A stretch of DNA of 64,000 nucleotides. Source: Tetrapisispora phaffii CBS 4417 (taxonomy: Eukaryota; Ascomycota; Saccharomycetes; Saccharomycetales; Saccharomycetaceae). The notes under the pieces were generated by a model, which saw only the letters and a list, made by a program, of their open reading frames with translations, was not told the DNA's origin and searched no databases. The position numbers and the translations under genes are program-made. Where the stretch lies: NCBI RefSeq assembly GCF_000236905.1, contig NC_016529.1:248001-312000 (forward strand). Direction: 5' to 3'. Below are positions 20,362-29,375 of this stretch, in pieces (the first letter of the stretch is position 1; every line of letters begins with the position of its first letter).

Positions 20362-20368
20362 CGGGTAA
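20362..20368. promoter_or_regulatory. Reb1 site in the PIL1/ISR1 promoter
   Basis: CGGGTAA in CGTCGGGTAAATG, about 250 bp upstream of ISR1 and 600 bp upstream of PIL1. Confidence 0.4.
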
Positions 20369-20612
20369 ATGCCGGCAGCGGGGTAATGGGCGCACTCTGT
20401 GCGGTTCGCGCGAACCTCAATTAGGAAACCGTCCTGTGATTACTATCCTTGGAGCATGCCCGTGGTGCGTGGATGCCTATTAATCAAGATGGCGGGTCCA
20501 TATTCTATGTGCGTACATGTGTGCATGCTCTCTATATATTGATTCTTATATAAGTGTGCATGTATGATGAGGTGATTCAACTTCCATTCTGTCGTAATGG
20601 AAGGTCATTATT

Positions 20613-21905
20613 ATGTATACGTATACGATGCCTCTTGATCAACACTCTCTCTGTACATGGTCTCTTATGCCCCCCTCTCGGCCCCCCCCTCGTAATCCCG
20701 TAAGGCCTGAAATGGAACAATACTCCTCTTCGTGTTGTTTGAACAATGACATCGATCTCATTGTAAATAAACCATCAGTTTCATCTCTTAGTCCACTACA
20801 GAATAATGTCGCGATTTTATCAAGTAATGCCTTCTATAATCCGTCTACTTCAATTGTTCCGCCCGATTTGGACTTCTTCACTAACAGACAGCTGCGCTTG
20901 CGAAAAGTCATCGGCAAAGGCGCCATCTCATACGTGTATTCCATTGCTTCAAATGATACCGTTGTTTTAAAGTTTCCTACAGGCAGGAAAAAATACAATA
21001 TCATCATAAATGAGTTCCTGCTGCTGAAGTATCTGTCCGATCCCTCGGCGCCACGCAACAACCATATCATACAAACATTGGGTGTCACGTATTTGACAAA
21101 GACTAATTTCAAGAATTTTAGAAATGGCGAGCTGGTGCCAGCAATTGCATTGCACAGGTGCACTATGGACCTGCAAAATTACTATGTGGAATTGAACGGC
21201 AAGTTGGATTACGCTGCTGCACCTAATGGCAACGGATTGAAGCGATGCAAGGCTGCATGGTGGAGGATACTGGAACATGCTTTGCAAGCATTGGCTTTCT
21301 TGAAAATGAAAAAGATACTGCATACCGACATTAAAACTGCAAATGTCTTAGTGGACATAGCAGACAATGGCCCCATTTTTTATATATCGGATTTTACTTC
21401 GGCGGTATTGTTGGATCAAGAGCAAGGCGCCCTGGAGATTGAACACAGCATTTTCACAACTTTGGAATACTGTTCCCCAGAACTTTTGCTGAAGTTTCGT
21501 GCTCACAACAGCAACAAGAGTGCTCCGGTACCCGAGGACAAACATGATTCGGTCGGTTGGGAGTCGTATTATAGAAGAGATTTTTACTCGCTAGGACTGT
21601 GTCTATTGGCATTCATTGTAAATAATGAACCCTATAAGAAAATTAAGGATTTGAAGTTCCATGCAGCGCAGAACATCACGTCCTCATTCGAAAGTAATCA
21701 ATGGTTACTAAACATAATACTTCAAAATACTCCTATTAAATTTAATATTCAATATGATAGTCATCTCTCAAACAATAAACAATTCGAAACGTTCTGGCAA
21801 CAAGAATTGGATCTGTTGAAAAAAATTCTTCAAAATAAAATATCACTTGAAGATTGCATTACTTTAGTTAAACGGTATGATTCAGATATGGGGAAGGCTA
21901 CTTAA
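20613..21905 (+). CDS. ISR1: Predicted protein kinase Isr1
   Basis: Protein kinase whose S. cerevisiae counterpart inhibits hexosamine synthesis (Gfa1) and was found through staurosporine sensitivity. It has 430 residues from the first ATG; a start at 20712 (MEQYSS) would remove 33 poorly conserved residues. The glycine loop is VIGKGAISYVYSI (about 99), the catalytic loop HTDIKTANVLV (about 238; HTD in place of HRD) and the metal-binding motif DFTSA (about 260; DFT in place of DFG). The peptide-binding segment is LEYCSPELL. The DFT variant also occurs in S. cerevisiae Isr1. Base composition is richer in GC than most of the window. It follows COG4 as YPR106W follows YPR105C, with PIL1 interleaved. 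Confidence 0.88.
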   Translation: MYTYTMPLDQHSLCTWSLMPPSRPPPRNPVRPEMEQYSSSCCLNNDIDLIVNKPSVSSLSPLQNNVAILSSNAFYNPSTSIVPPDLDFFTNRQLRLRKVIGKGAISYVYSIASNDTVVLKFPTGRKKYNIIINEFLLLKYLSDPSAPRNNHIIQTLGVTYLTKTNFKNFRNGELVPAIALHRCTMDLQNYYVELNGKLDYAAAPNGNGLKRCKAAWWRILEHALQALAFLKMKKILHTDIKTANVLVDIADNGPIFYISDFTSAVLLDQEQGALEIEHSIFTTLEYCSPELLLKFRAHNSNKSAPVPEDKHDSVGWESYYRRDFYSLGLCLLAFIVNNEPYKKIKDLKFHAAQNITSSFESNQWLLNIILQNTPIKFNIQYDSHLSNNKQFETFWQQELDLLKKILQNKISLEDCITLVKRYDSDMGKAT

Positions 21906-21959
21906 CATGACTACCATTATATATTATTACTACTTGTATATATGTTGTATCTGTTCTAT

Positions 21960-21966
21960 TTACCCG
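21960..21966. promoter_or_regulatory. Reb1 site upstream of RPN7
   Basis: TTACCCG followed by G, about 205 bp upstream of the RPN7 ATG and 37 bp upstream of the PACE element. Confidence 0.5.
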
Positions 21967-22002
21967 GTTTCCACATTTCTCGAATATTAAAAAATTAAAT
22001 TC

Positions 22003-22011
22003 GGTGGCAAA
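22003..22011 (+). promoter_or_regulatory. PACE element (Rpn4 site) upstream of RPN7
   Basis: GGTGGCAAA, an exact match to the proteasome-associated control element bound by Rpn4, 156 bp upstream of the RPN7 ATG and on the same strand. Its presence implies the gene shares the Rpn4 feedback regulon. Confidence 0.85.
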
Positions 22012-22166
22012 ATTTATACACATACACTCATATATATATATATATATAAATAGTTTTAGAGTGTCAATGTTAATATGATAATAAGTCATAAAAACGAAAC
22101 TTACAAATTGGGTTCCAACACAGCAAGTGCACTATCATAGTTGTCAGAGAAACTATTGCAACGACA

Positions 22167-23477
22167 ATGTCTGAAAACAACAACACTGAATCTAAGAAGA
22201 AAGTCCCTAAGTCGAAAAAGGTTGATGACGACGATGATGAAGACGTTATATATGCAGATCCAACTGTTAATAAGGTCCCAAACTTCGAAGTCTCCGAACT
22301 ATCCTTCATATTAACTCAGCCGAGTTTGATTTCTCAACATGAAGATGTTGAAAAATCAGTTATGGAAAAAATTAAGGCTGAACATATGGCTCCATATTAT
22401 AAATATTTAACTCATGAATATTTACCAAAGGATAAGAATAATAAAACTGTTATTCCATTCGATGAAAAGCTATACAAAGAGTTATTGGATTTGAATGAAC
22501 AAAATATTACAGAGTTGAAGGAACGTATAACTGAAATTGAAGAAAATGATGAAGGTGAATTAGAACTTGCACAAAGTTGGATTAAATTAGGTGAATATTA
22601 CGCACAAATTGGTGATAGAGAAAATGCTCAAGAAGTTTTAGAAAAAGCTATCACTAAAGCTATTTCTACTGGTGCAAAAATAGATATTATGTTAACTATT
22701 ACAAGAATTGGTTTCTTTTATAATGATCAACATTTCGTAAAAGAAAAGTTAGAAGCAATCAATTCAATGCTAGAAAAAGGTGGTGGAGATTGGGAAAGAA
22801 GAAATAGATATAAAACTTACAAAGGTATGCATTGTTTAGCAATTAGAGATTTTAAAGAGGCAGCGGGTTTACTAGTCGATTCTCTAGCTACTTTCACATC
22901 CACTGAATTAACCTCATATGAAAATATAGCAACTTATGCGTCGGTTGCTGGTTTATTTACGTTAGAAAGAACCGACTTGAAATTAAAAATCATTGATTCA
23001 CCGGAGTTATTATCATTACTAACTACCAATTCTGCATTACAATCAATTTCTTCATTGACAATCTCATTATATACTTCAGATTATTCAAGTTATTTCCCTT
23101 ATTTATTGGAAACTTATGATAACGTTTTGATCCCATGCAAATATTTGAATAAACATGCTGATTATTTTGTGAGGGCAATGAGAAGAACGGTATATGCTCA
23201 ATTATTAGAATCTTACAAAACATTATCATTAACCTCTATGGCCAATGCATTTGGTGTTTCCGTTGATTTCCTAGACAATGATCTCGGCAGATTCATTCCA
23301 AATAAACAATTAAATTGTGTTATTGATAGATATAATGGTATCGTTCAAACCAATAGACCAGATAACAAAAATTCACAATATCATCTATTAATTAAGCAAG
23401 GTGACGGTTTGTTGACAAAATTACAAAAATACACAGCCGCCGTGAAGTTAACTGGATCATCTGATCACGCAGCTTAA
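22167..23477 (+). CDS. RPN7: 26S proteasome lid subunit Rpn7
   Basis: PCI-domain subunit of the 19S lid, required for lid assembly. It has 436 residues (429 in S. cerevisiae). An acidic start (KKVDDDDDEDVIYADP) is followed by PNFEVSELSFILTQ. TPR-like helices come next (AQSWIKLGEYYAQIGDRENAQEVLEKA, about 135-160) and then the PCI domain near 260-400 (YFVRAMRRTVYAQLLESYKTLSL, about 330). The promoter holds a PACE element and a Reb1 site within 210 bp. It is YPR108W in S. cerevisiae; the neighbour YTH1 (YPR107C) is missing from its slot between ISR1 and RPN7, which is only about 260 bp here. Confidence 0.95.
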   Translation: MSENNNTESKKKVPKSKKVDDDDDEDVIYADPTVNKVPNFEVSELSFILTQPSLISQHEDVEKSVMEKIKAEHMAPYYKYLTHEYLPKDKNNKTVIPFDEKLYKELLDLNEQNITELKERITEIEENDEGELELAQSWIKLGEYYAQIGDRENAQEVLEKAITKAISTGAKIDIMLTITRIGFFYNDQHFVKEKLEAINSMLEKGGGDWERRNRYKTYKGMHCLAIRDFKEAAGLLVDSLATFTSTELTSYENIATYASVAGLFTLERTDLKLKIIDSPELLSLLTTNSALQSISSLTISLYTSDYSSYFPYLLETYDNVLIPCKYLNKHADYFVRAMRRTVYAQLLESYKTLSLTSMANAFGVSVDFLDNDLGRFIPNKQLNCVIDRYNGIVQTNRPDNKNSQYHLLIKQGDGLLTKLQKYTAAVKLTGSSDHAA

Positions 23478-25513
23478 TTGCAAGAACATAATCACTTATA
23501 TAGGTAAAATATAAAAGAATAATAATATATTTAAATAATTAATTGTGTTGCAAATATCTTGAAGTCCACTATGTTATCTTATTTCTTTATTTCATATAAG
23601 CCGAAATGACATTTGAGTGTGGTTGTTCATCTTGTTTCTAAATGTCAGTAACCAAAGCAATTGGAAATATCGGAAGCAAGAACATATTGAAAATAATTAT
23701 TGAAATACTTTTCAGAAACTGGTACTGATCATTGTTAATATTATCGGTTTCACGAATAACAAATTCTCAAATTTGCGAACTCAATTTCCCAATGATTGTT
23801 ATGGAAAAAGCTCCCTTATACGTCAAAGTCTCCTTTGTCATCGTAGAAATTGTATCAACATAAAATGTTGAAGTTACTTTTTTAGCAATTAAATTAAACA
23901 GAAAAATTTTCACCTTAAATAACCTCTTAATAGATAAGAGATGAAAATTAAGCTAATATTGAGGAACATTTTGACACTAGACGCTTGATAAGTTTTAAGC
24001 TAGAAAGGGTCCCTGATCGCATCGCTATTCTTGTTACTTTTATTTTTAAAAAAAAAAAAGCTCACCATAGCAGAATTCGATTTCCATAACTCTGATTAAG
24101 ATGAATCAATATGATGATGCATCTCATTTATTTAAATAGTCATGGACAAGACACCCTAGTGAATAGTTTGAACCTCATCAGATAAAAAAATCAATGCAAA
24201 TTCCATCGTTGAAATAGAAAACACATTCATGAACAAAAAACATGCAATCTAACGCATATACCCCACCCTGGTTATTGAATATTATTGTATTATTGGGGTT
24301 TCGAGAAACGTTATAATATAGACCTTACTACTGGTCTAGCTAATAAGTATATGCATTTCTTTTGATTGTTTTGACCGTTAGCTTCTTGATACAAAGATGG
24401 ATTTTTAAATCATTTTCGTAGTCCCTACTACGAAGTCGACGTATTCGGTAGCACTTACGTGCGAGTTGTGTCAAATTCATGATAGTGTGAATCTGCAGAG
24501 AATTGGACAATTGACAGTTTGTAACAACTAAAAGTCGATATTTCCATGAACTCATCCTCATGGATGAAGTTTAATCTCATAAATTATTAATTTATGAGTC
24601 TCTCTGGACCTTGATATGGAATGATTATAATGATAAGAATAACAAAAACAATACAAAGGATAGAATTGGGTACGATTGGTATACTCCTTGTTCAACTATG
24701 TAGCCATTGGCTACCGATTCCTAAATGAATCATGCATTACTTATCCTCCCAGAAAAGTTCATCCCACCATTCATCGCATGGGATTAATGTGGCAACTGAA
24801 TTTCCTAAAGGTGTTGCTCACAGATATTTATCTATTTCAACAAGCTTTAGAAGAATTTGCTGCTGTTTGGTATATACATCATTGGATATATTCAGTTAAT
24901 AGCACATGGCAAGGGATAGTATAGGTTGAAACTTTCTGGATTAAATATCGATGGTCACTGTCAATATTTGATTTTATGTTATTTTCCACCTGTTTTGTTT
25001 GTTAAAAAATTTCTGCAAAAATTATTTACACACAGAGATTGTGTGGCTCAGAACCTTTTTTGTCATGACTTCGAGATGTAAAAAACTTACAGTTCACTAC
25101 ATTTATTATTCCTTTCGAACAACAGCCCTTTTTGTTCAATTTTACCGTAGGTACATTCATAAAGTGATTTAAAGTGACAAGAAGAGGAACACTTTCTATA
25201 TAGACTGACTTTTTAAGATTAGTTAAGTCCGATATCCTTCGATATTAATGAAGTAAAGACTGAGCCTTTAGGGAAATTGATAATAGTGCCTTGACTACTC
25301 AGAAGGTGATATCAAAATTATTAAATATACTGAAAATTGAATGAACAAACAAATTTCTATTATAATCCAATTTTCAATTAAAAATTATTGAAAAAAAGGT
25401 ATAAAAATGAAGGTTGTGTCATGATTAATGAGAATTATCTTCCAAAGTTTTATGTTATGTCTCTTTTCATTAATGACTACAGTAAAAAAAATATCCTTTT
25501 ATTAACTGTTGAG
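23478..25513. other. Long intergenic region RPN7 - CTT1, no gene recognised
   Basis: About 2 kb with no convincing gene. Two short frames, 24340-24561 (minus) and 24676-24924 (plus), match no family I know. A 7-bp hairpin sits at 24415-24434 (TTCGTAG / CTACGAA). I see no AGGGG or CCCCT stress elements upstream of CTT1. In S. cerevisiae PDC6 lies between PIL1 and CTT1; I see no trace of it. Confidence 0.5.
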
Positions 25514-27202
25514 ATGTCTAGCGAAACAAAGAAAGTTTACGCCTTATCTAACGGATTTCCATACTCCCATAATCCATCTAGCTCCATAGTAGCTAAACCA
25601 GATGGTCCAATTTTATTAGAAGATCTTCATTTAGTCGAAAATATCGCTCATTTTGTAAGGGAAAGAATCCCAGAAAGAGTTGTCCATGCTAAAGGTGGCG
25701 GTTGTAAATTTGAATTCGAATTAACTGACTCCTTAAGTGATATCACCTATGCTGCTCCTTACCAGAATGTTGGTTACAAATGTCCAGGTATGATTCGTGT
25801 CTCTGAAGTCACTGAATCTATTGGTGGCCCGGATACTGTAAGAGATCCAAGAGGTTTTTCTTTTAAGTTATACACTGACTGGGGTAACCACGATTGGGTA
25901 TTTAATAACAGTCCAACGTTTTTTATTAGAGATGGTGCTAAGTTCCCACAATTCGTTCACACTCAAAAGAAGGACCCAGAAACTCATTTGGATGCAGCTG
26001 AAGACTCCACTACCTTTTGGGACTTCTACACCCAAAACTTAGAGAGTATTCACCAGATTGTCTACGTTTTAGGTCCAAGAGGTATTCCGAAGTCCTGGAC
26101 TGAAATGAATGCTTACTCTGGTCATACTTTCAGAATGGTTAACGACAAAGGTGAAATTACATATGTTAACTACCATATTAAGTCTGATGATGGTTTTACT
26201 AACTTAACAAACGAAGAGGCTGCTAACTTAGCTGCAACTCGTCCAGATTTTAACATTGCTCAATTGCGTAAGGATGTTAAGGATGGTAAGAATGGTAAGC
26301 AACCAAGTTACACTTGTTACCTCCAGACTATGACTGTAAAACAAGCAGAGGAATTTAGATACTCTATTAATGATCTAACCAAAATCTGGCCACATAAAGA
26401 ATTCCCATTGAGAAAGTTCGGTAAAATTACTTTAACTGAAAATGTTGAAAACTTCTTTCAAGACATTGAACAATTAGCTTTCTCTCCAGCCAACACTTGT
26501 ATTCCAGGTATCGAACCAACTAACGATAACATTTTGCAAACGAGATTATTCGCTTATGGTGACACGCAACGTTACAGACTGGGTGTTAATTACCAACAGC
26601 TACCAGTTAACAGACCAAGGAACTTAAACGGTGCTACATCTAACGGTTGTCCATATGCCCCCGATTTGCCAAAATGCCCATACGTCTCTTCTAATTTCCA
26701 AAGAGATGGTGCTGGTTCATACTTCAACCAAGGTAATTTGCCAACCTACGTATCTGGCCAGTCTAATGCTAAACTTGAATACAAAGCTTTAAATGCAGAA
26801 GACTTTGCAAAGAACAAATATAAGGGTACTGTCACTGAGGCTGACCTAAAAAAGTACATTGCAGAACAAGAGGCCGCTCGTATTTCCCATGAAACCATTA
26901 TTAATTCCAAATTACCAGGTTATAACTCTGTTAGTGGTGTTTCTCCATTAGATCTTGAACAGGCCCGGGATTTATACGAAAGAATCTATACTGAAGAAGA
27001 AAAGAAGGATATGATTCAAAATGTCATCGATGGCGCTAGTAACATTGCAAACTCACAATTAAAAACTACCATTTCTCAATATTTCGGTTTATTAAACCCA
27101 AAAGCCGGTAAATCGATTGCAGATGGTTTAGGTGTTACATGGAGTCCAGTTGATTTTGAAACATATGTTAACGATGTTGTTGGTAGAGCCAGCCCTCAAT
27201 AA
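25514..27202 (+). CDS. CTT1: Cytosolic catalase T
   Basis: Haem catalase that breaks down hydrogen peroxide in the cytosol during oxidative and osmotic stress. It has 562 residues from ATG 25514 (562 in S. cerevisiae). An in-frame ATG at 25421 would add 31 residues that look non-conserved; MSSETKKVYALSNGFPYSH matches the family start best. Active-site features are RVVHAKGGG (catalytic His, about 55-63), TYAAPYQNVGYKCPG, NHDWVFNNSPTFFIRDG (catalytic Asn) and the proximal haem Tyr in RLFAYGDTQRYRLG (about 345). It lacks a C-terminal SKL-type signal, so catalase T rather than peroxisomal catalase A. Its ancestral neighbours (UTP22, PIL1) support CTT1 (YGR088W). A TATATATATACATATA stretch follows the stop. 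Confidence 0.95.
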   Translation: MSSETKKVYALSNGFPYSHNPSSSIVAKPDGPILLEDLHLVENIAHFVRERIPERVVHAKGGGCKFEFELTDSLSDITYAAPYQNVGYKCPGMIRVSEVTESIGGPDTVRDPRGFSFKLYTDWGNHDWVFNNSPTFFIRDGAKFPQFVHTQKKDPETHLDAAEDSTTFWDFYTQNLESIHQIVYVLGPRGIPKSWTEMNAYSGHTFRMVNDKGEITYVNYHIKSDDGFTNLTNEEAANLAATRPDFNIAQLRKDVKDGKNGKQPSYTCYLQTMTVKQAEEFRYSINDLTKIWPHKEFPLRKFGKITLTENVENFFQDIEQLAFSPANTCIPGIEPTNDNILQTRLFAYGDTQRYRLGVNYQQLPVNRPRNLNGATSNGCPYAPDLPKCPYVSSNFQRDGAGSYFNQGNLPTYVSGQSNAKLEYKALNAEDFAKNKYKGTVTEADLKKYIAEQEAARISHETIINSKLPGYNSVSGVSPLDLEQARDLYERIYTEEEKKDMIQNVIDGASNIANSQLKTTISQYFGLLNPKAGKSIADGLGVTWSPVDFETYVNDVVGRASPQ

Positions 27203-27964
27203 GCTTAAGTATAAAATTGACTTTTTATGCTTGTGAGACTTTTTATTATTACAGACAACTGTAATACAGATCAATATATATATATACATATATGTTCTTT
27301 ATTTATTTCTTCTTTACATACTTTTTATGCTAGCGTAAAAATAAACGTAATTAAATTAATTCATTATTGATTAAATTCTTTTATTTTAAGTTTTTAATAA
27401 CAAGTTTCCATTTTTTTGAGGAATATTAACTTAGACTAATGAGATGTTTAAATATTATTTAAATTTTGTTTTGAAATTGTTAACATTTTTCTTTTGTAAA
27501 CTTTATTCAATATTGTGAAAGTGACTTAAAAGTAACAACATTAATCAAAACATTAAATATTTAGGTCATGAAAAATAGACCTATTAGCATAGTTAATCTT
27601 TTTCTGACATTATATTATAGCATTGATATTGATTTTGAATAAATTAGAAATATTTTTTCGTATAAAATGTAATTACTGCGTGTGAAATCTGTTAGAATCC
27701 ATGGAGATAACCAGAAGGCCTAAGTATAACTAGATAATAACCTTTTCGATACAATAAAATATACACAAAATATGACATTCACACTCTTCTGTTGACAAGA
27801 ATAATAAACCTAAAAATCAAAAAGTTAGATTAGAAGTTCATACAAGATTAAAAAATCGAAACCGTTGAATAATCATCAAGATCTAGCTAGCAACAATTGT
27901 CTATGCGCTCTTTAAATTCTTAATCATATCACCTCCAATATTTTTACAATAGCAAAAATATTCT
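27203..27964. other. Intergenic CTT1 - tRNA-Thr
   Basis: About 760 bp, very AT-rich. It contains the CTT1 3' signals and the 5' flank of the tRNA. No gene seen; NNF2, which follows CTT1 in S. cerevisiae, is absent. Confidence 0.55.
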
Positions 27965-28036
27965 GCCTCTTTAGCTTAGTGGTAGAGCGTTGCACTTGTA
28001 ATGCAAAGGTCGCTAGTTCAATTCTGGCAAGTGGCA
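27965..28036 (+). tRNA. tRNA-Thr (anticodon UGU)
   Basis: 72-nt cloverleaf. Acceptor GCCTCTT pairs with AAGTGGC with one U-U mismatch at position 4. The anticodon arm TTGCA-CTTGTAA-TGCAA gives anticodon TGT (Thr, codon ACA). T arm GCTAG-TTCAATT-CTGGC. No intron. A run of eight T after position 28038 is a strong RNA polymerase III terminator. As I recall, S. cerevisiae also has a tRNA-Thr(UGU) just upstream of UTP22, so the position looks conserved. Confidence 0.92.
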
Positions 28037-29127
28037 TGTTTTTTTTGCACTTTTTATACAGAACTACATGTTAAGGAAAAAGTACTCAGATTGTCTATGA
28101 GTTCGCAATGCTACAGACTATTTACTAAGATATAAAGAGCAAACTAAAATATCGATAAACATTTATTAATCAGAATATTACAAAGAAGACAAGCTTCTAC
28201 TATTACTGTAATAAATACATGCCCAGTACTGGTAACAGTATTCATTTTCTTGAACTCTTCTCCTCTATTCACTGCATTCGATAACATTTTTCATCGAATT
28301 TTTTTCTTTCATCTCATCTCTTACACATTTTCAAAAAAATTTTCTCTCTATTTTCCCGCCGTCCCTTCTAAAATGGACCTTTTAGTTCCACCCATGAGCC
28401 TAGCCTTTCCTTCTAAGATTAAAAATATTGATCAAGTTTAGGCTCGCTTCCTTCTACAACATTGAAAAACTCTTCTCTGTGACTTAAAGAGCATATTTAC
28501 CGACACTGACAAAACATTTTCGAAAAGTTACTTTCTTCTCAGCACTATGTCATCTCTGTAAAGCACCTAACAAAATGGTACTATTATGTTAGGTCAAGTA
28601 CAATGACAGTACTGATTGATGTGACATTTGTTTATTTTTCTTTGTGTGGTTCTTGCTCAGTGTGATTTTTTTCCTTGCCTTACTTTGACCTCATCTTTTA
28701 TTTGATTGTTTAGTTGCATCAAGTGTTCACAATTCTCGTTATTTTATACACCTATCCATACTTGTATACCATTACTATCATCATCATTACAACTACTTTT
28801 ACCATTACTATTACAGTTGATGAATATAGTTTACGATTACCCACCATCTCTTGATATTATATTATTGCACTGAAAATTTTATACTGACAAATTTGAGTTT
28901 TTCAGCTGAAAAATATCATAGTAAGTTATACAAAGTCTTGTTTAAAGTGTTGTAATAAAATCAGTGAAAAATAATCTGATTATATTTTTTTTTGATTGTA
29001 GAAATATTGTAACCAAGTTAAAGCTTTATAAACAAGGTTATAGTATAAAGAGAATTAGATTCTTATCACAACTTTTTGTTATTTATCCTACCTCATCAAA
29101 AGAGGACTAGAGTGATACTAATTTGCA
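28037..29127. other. Intergenic tRNA-Thr - UTP22
   Basis: About 1.1 kb. At 28270-28370 there are pyrimidine-rich stretches with CATCTCATCTC and TCAAAAAAATTTTC that loosely resemble PAC and RRPE, but they are about 750 bp from the UTP22 ATG. No gene or RNA is recognised. Confidence 0.5.
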
Positions 29128-29342
29128 ATGGTGTCTAGTGTGAAAAGAAAAAATTCTGATGTTCATATTACAGAAACAGATAGTACTATGAATGAAAAGA
29201 AAGTTCATTTTAAAAGTTCTAATGAAGAAGAAGAACATTTAAGCGATAGACCATCAAAGGTTAGAAGACAAGAAGAACAACAAGAACAACAAGAAAAAAT
29301 ACGATGATGACGAGAGTTCTAGTGGAGAAGAAGAAGAAGAAG

Positions 29343-29375
<33 letters not shown>

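Larger units (their letters stand above)
19765..20612. promoter_or_regulatory. PIL1 / ISR1 divergent promoter with GC-rich island
   Basis: About 850 bp. The PIL1-proximal part has TG/CA-repeat tracts (19780-19835). The middle, about 20040-20420, is strikingly GC-rich: hand counts give 42/60 for 20101-20160 and 44/60 for 20221-20280, against a genome that is mostly near one third GC. It contains the 11-bp hairpin and a Reb1 site. Overlapping open frames on both strands here are a by-product of few AT-rich stop codons. Confidence 0.6.

Noticed and set aside
25421..25513. Upstream in-frame ATG extending CTT1 by 31 residues
   Set aside because: The extra residues do not look like a catalase start, and a short upstream reading frame (25407) precedes it. 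Kept as an alternative only.
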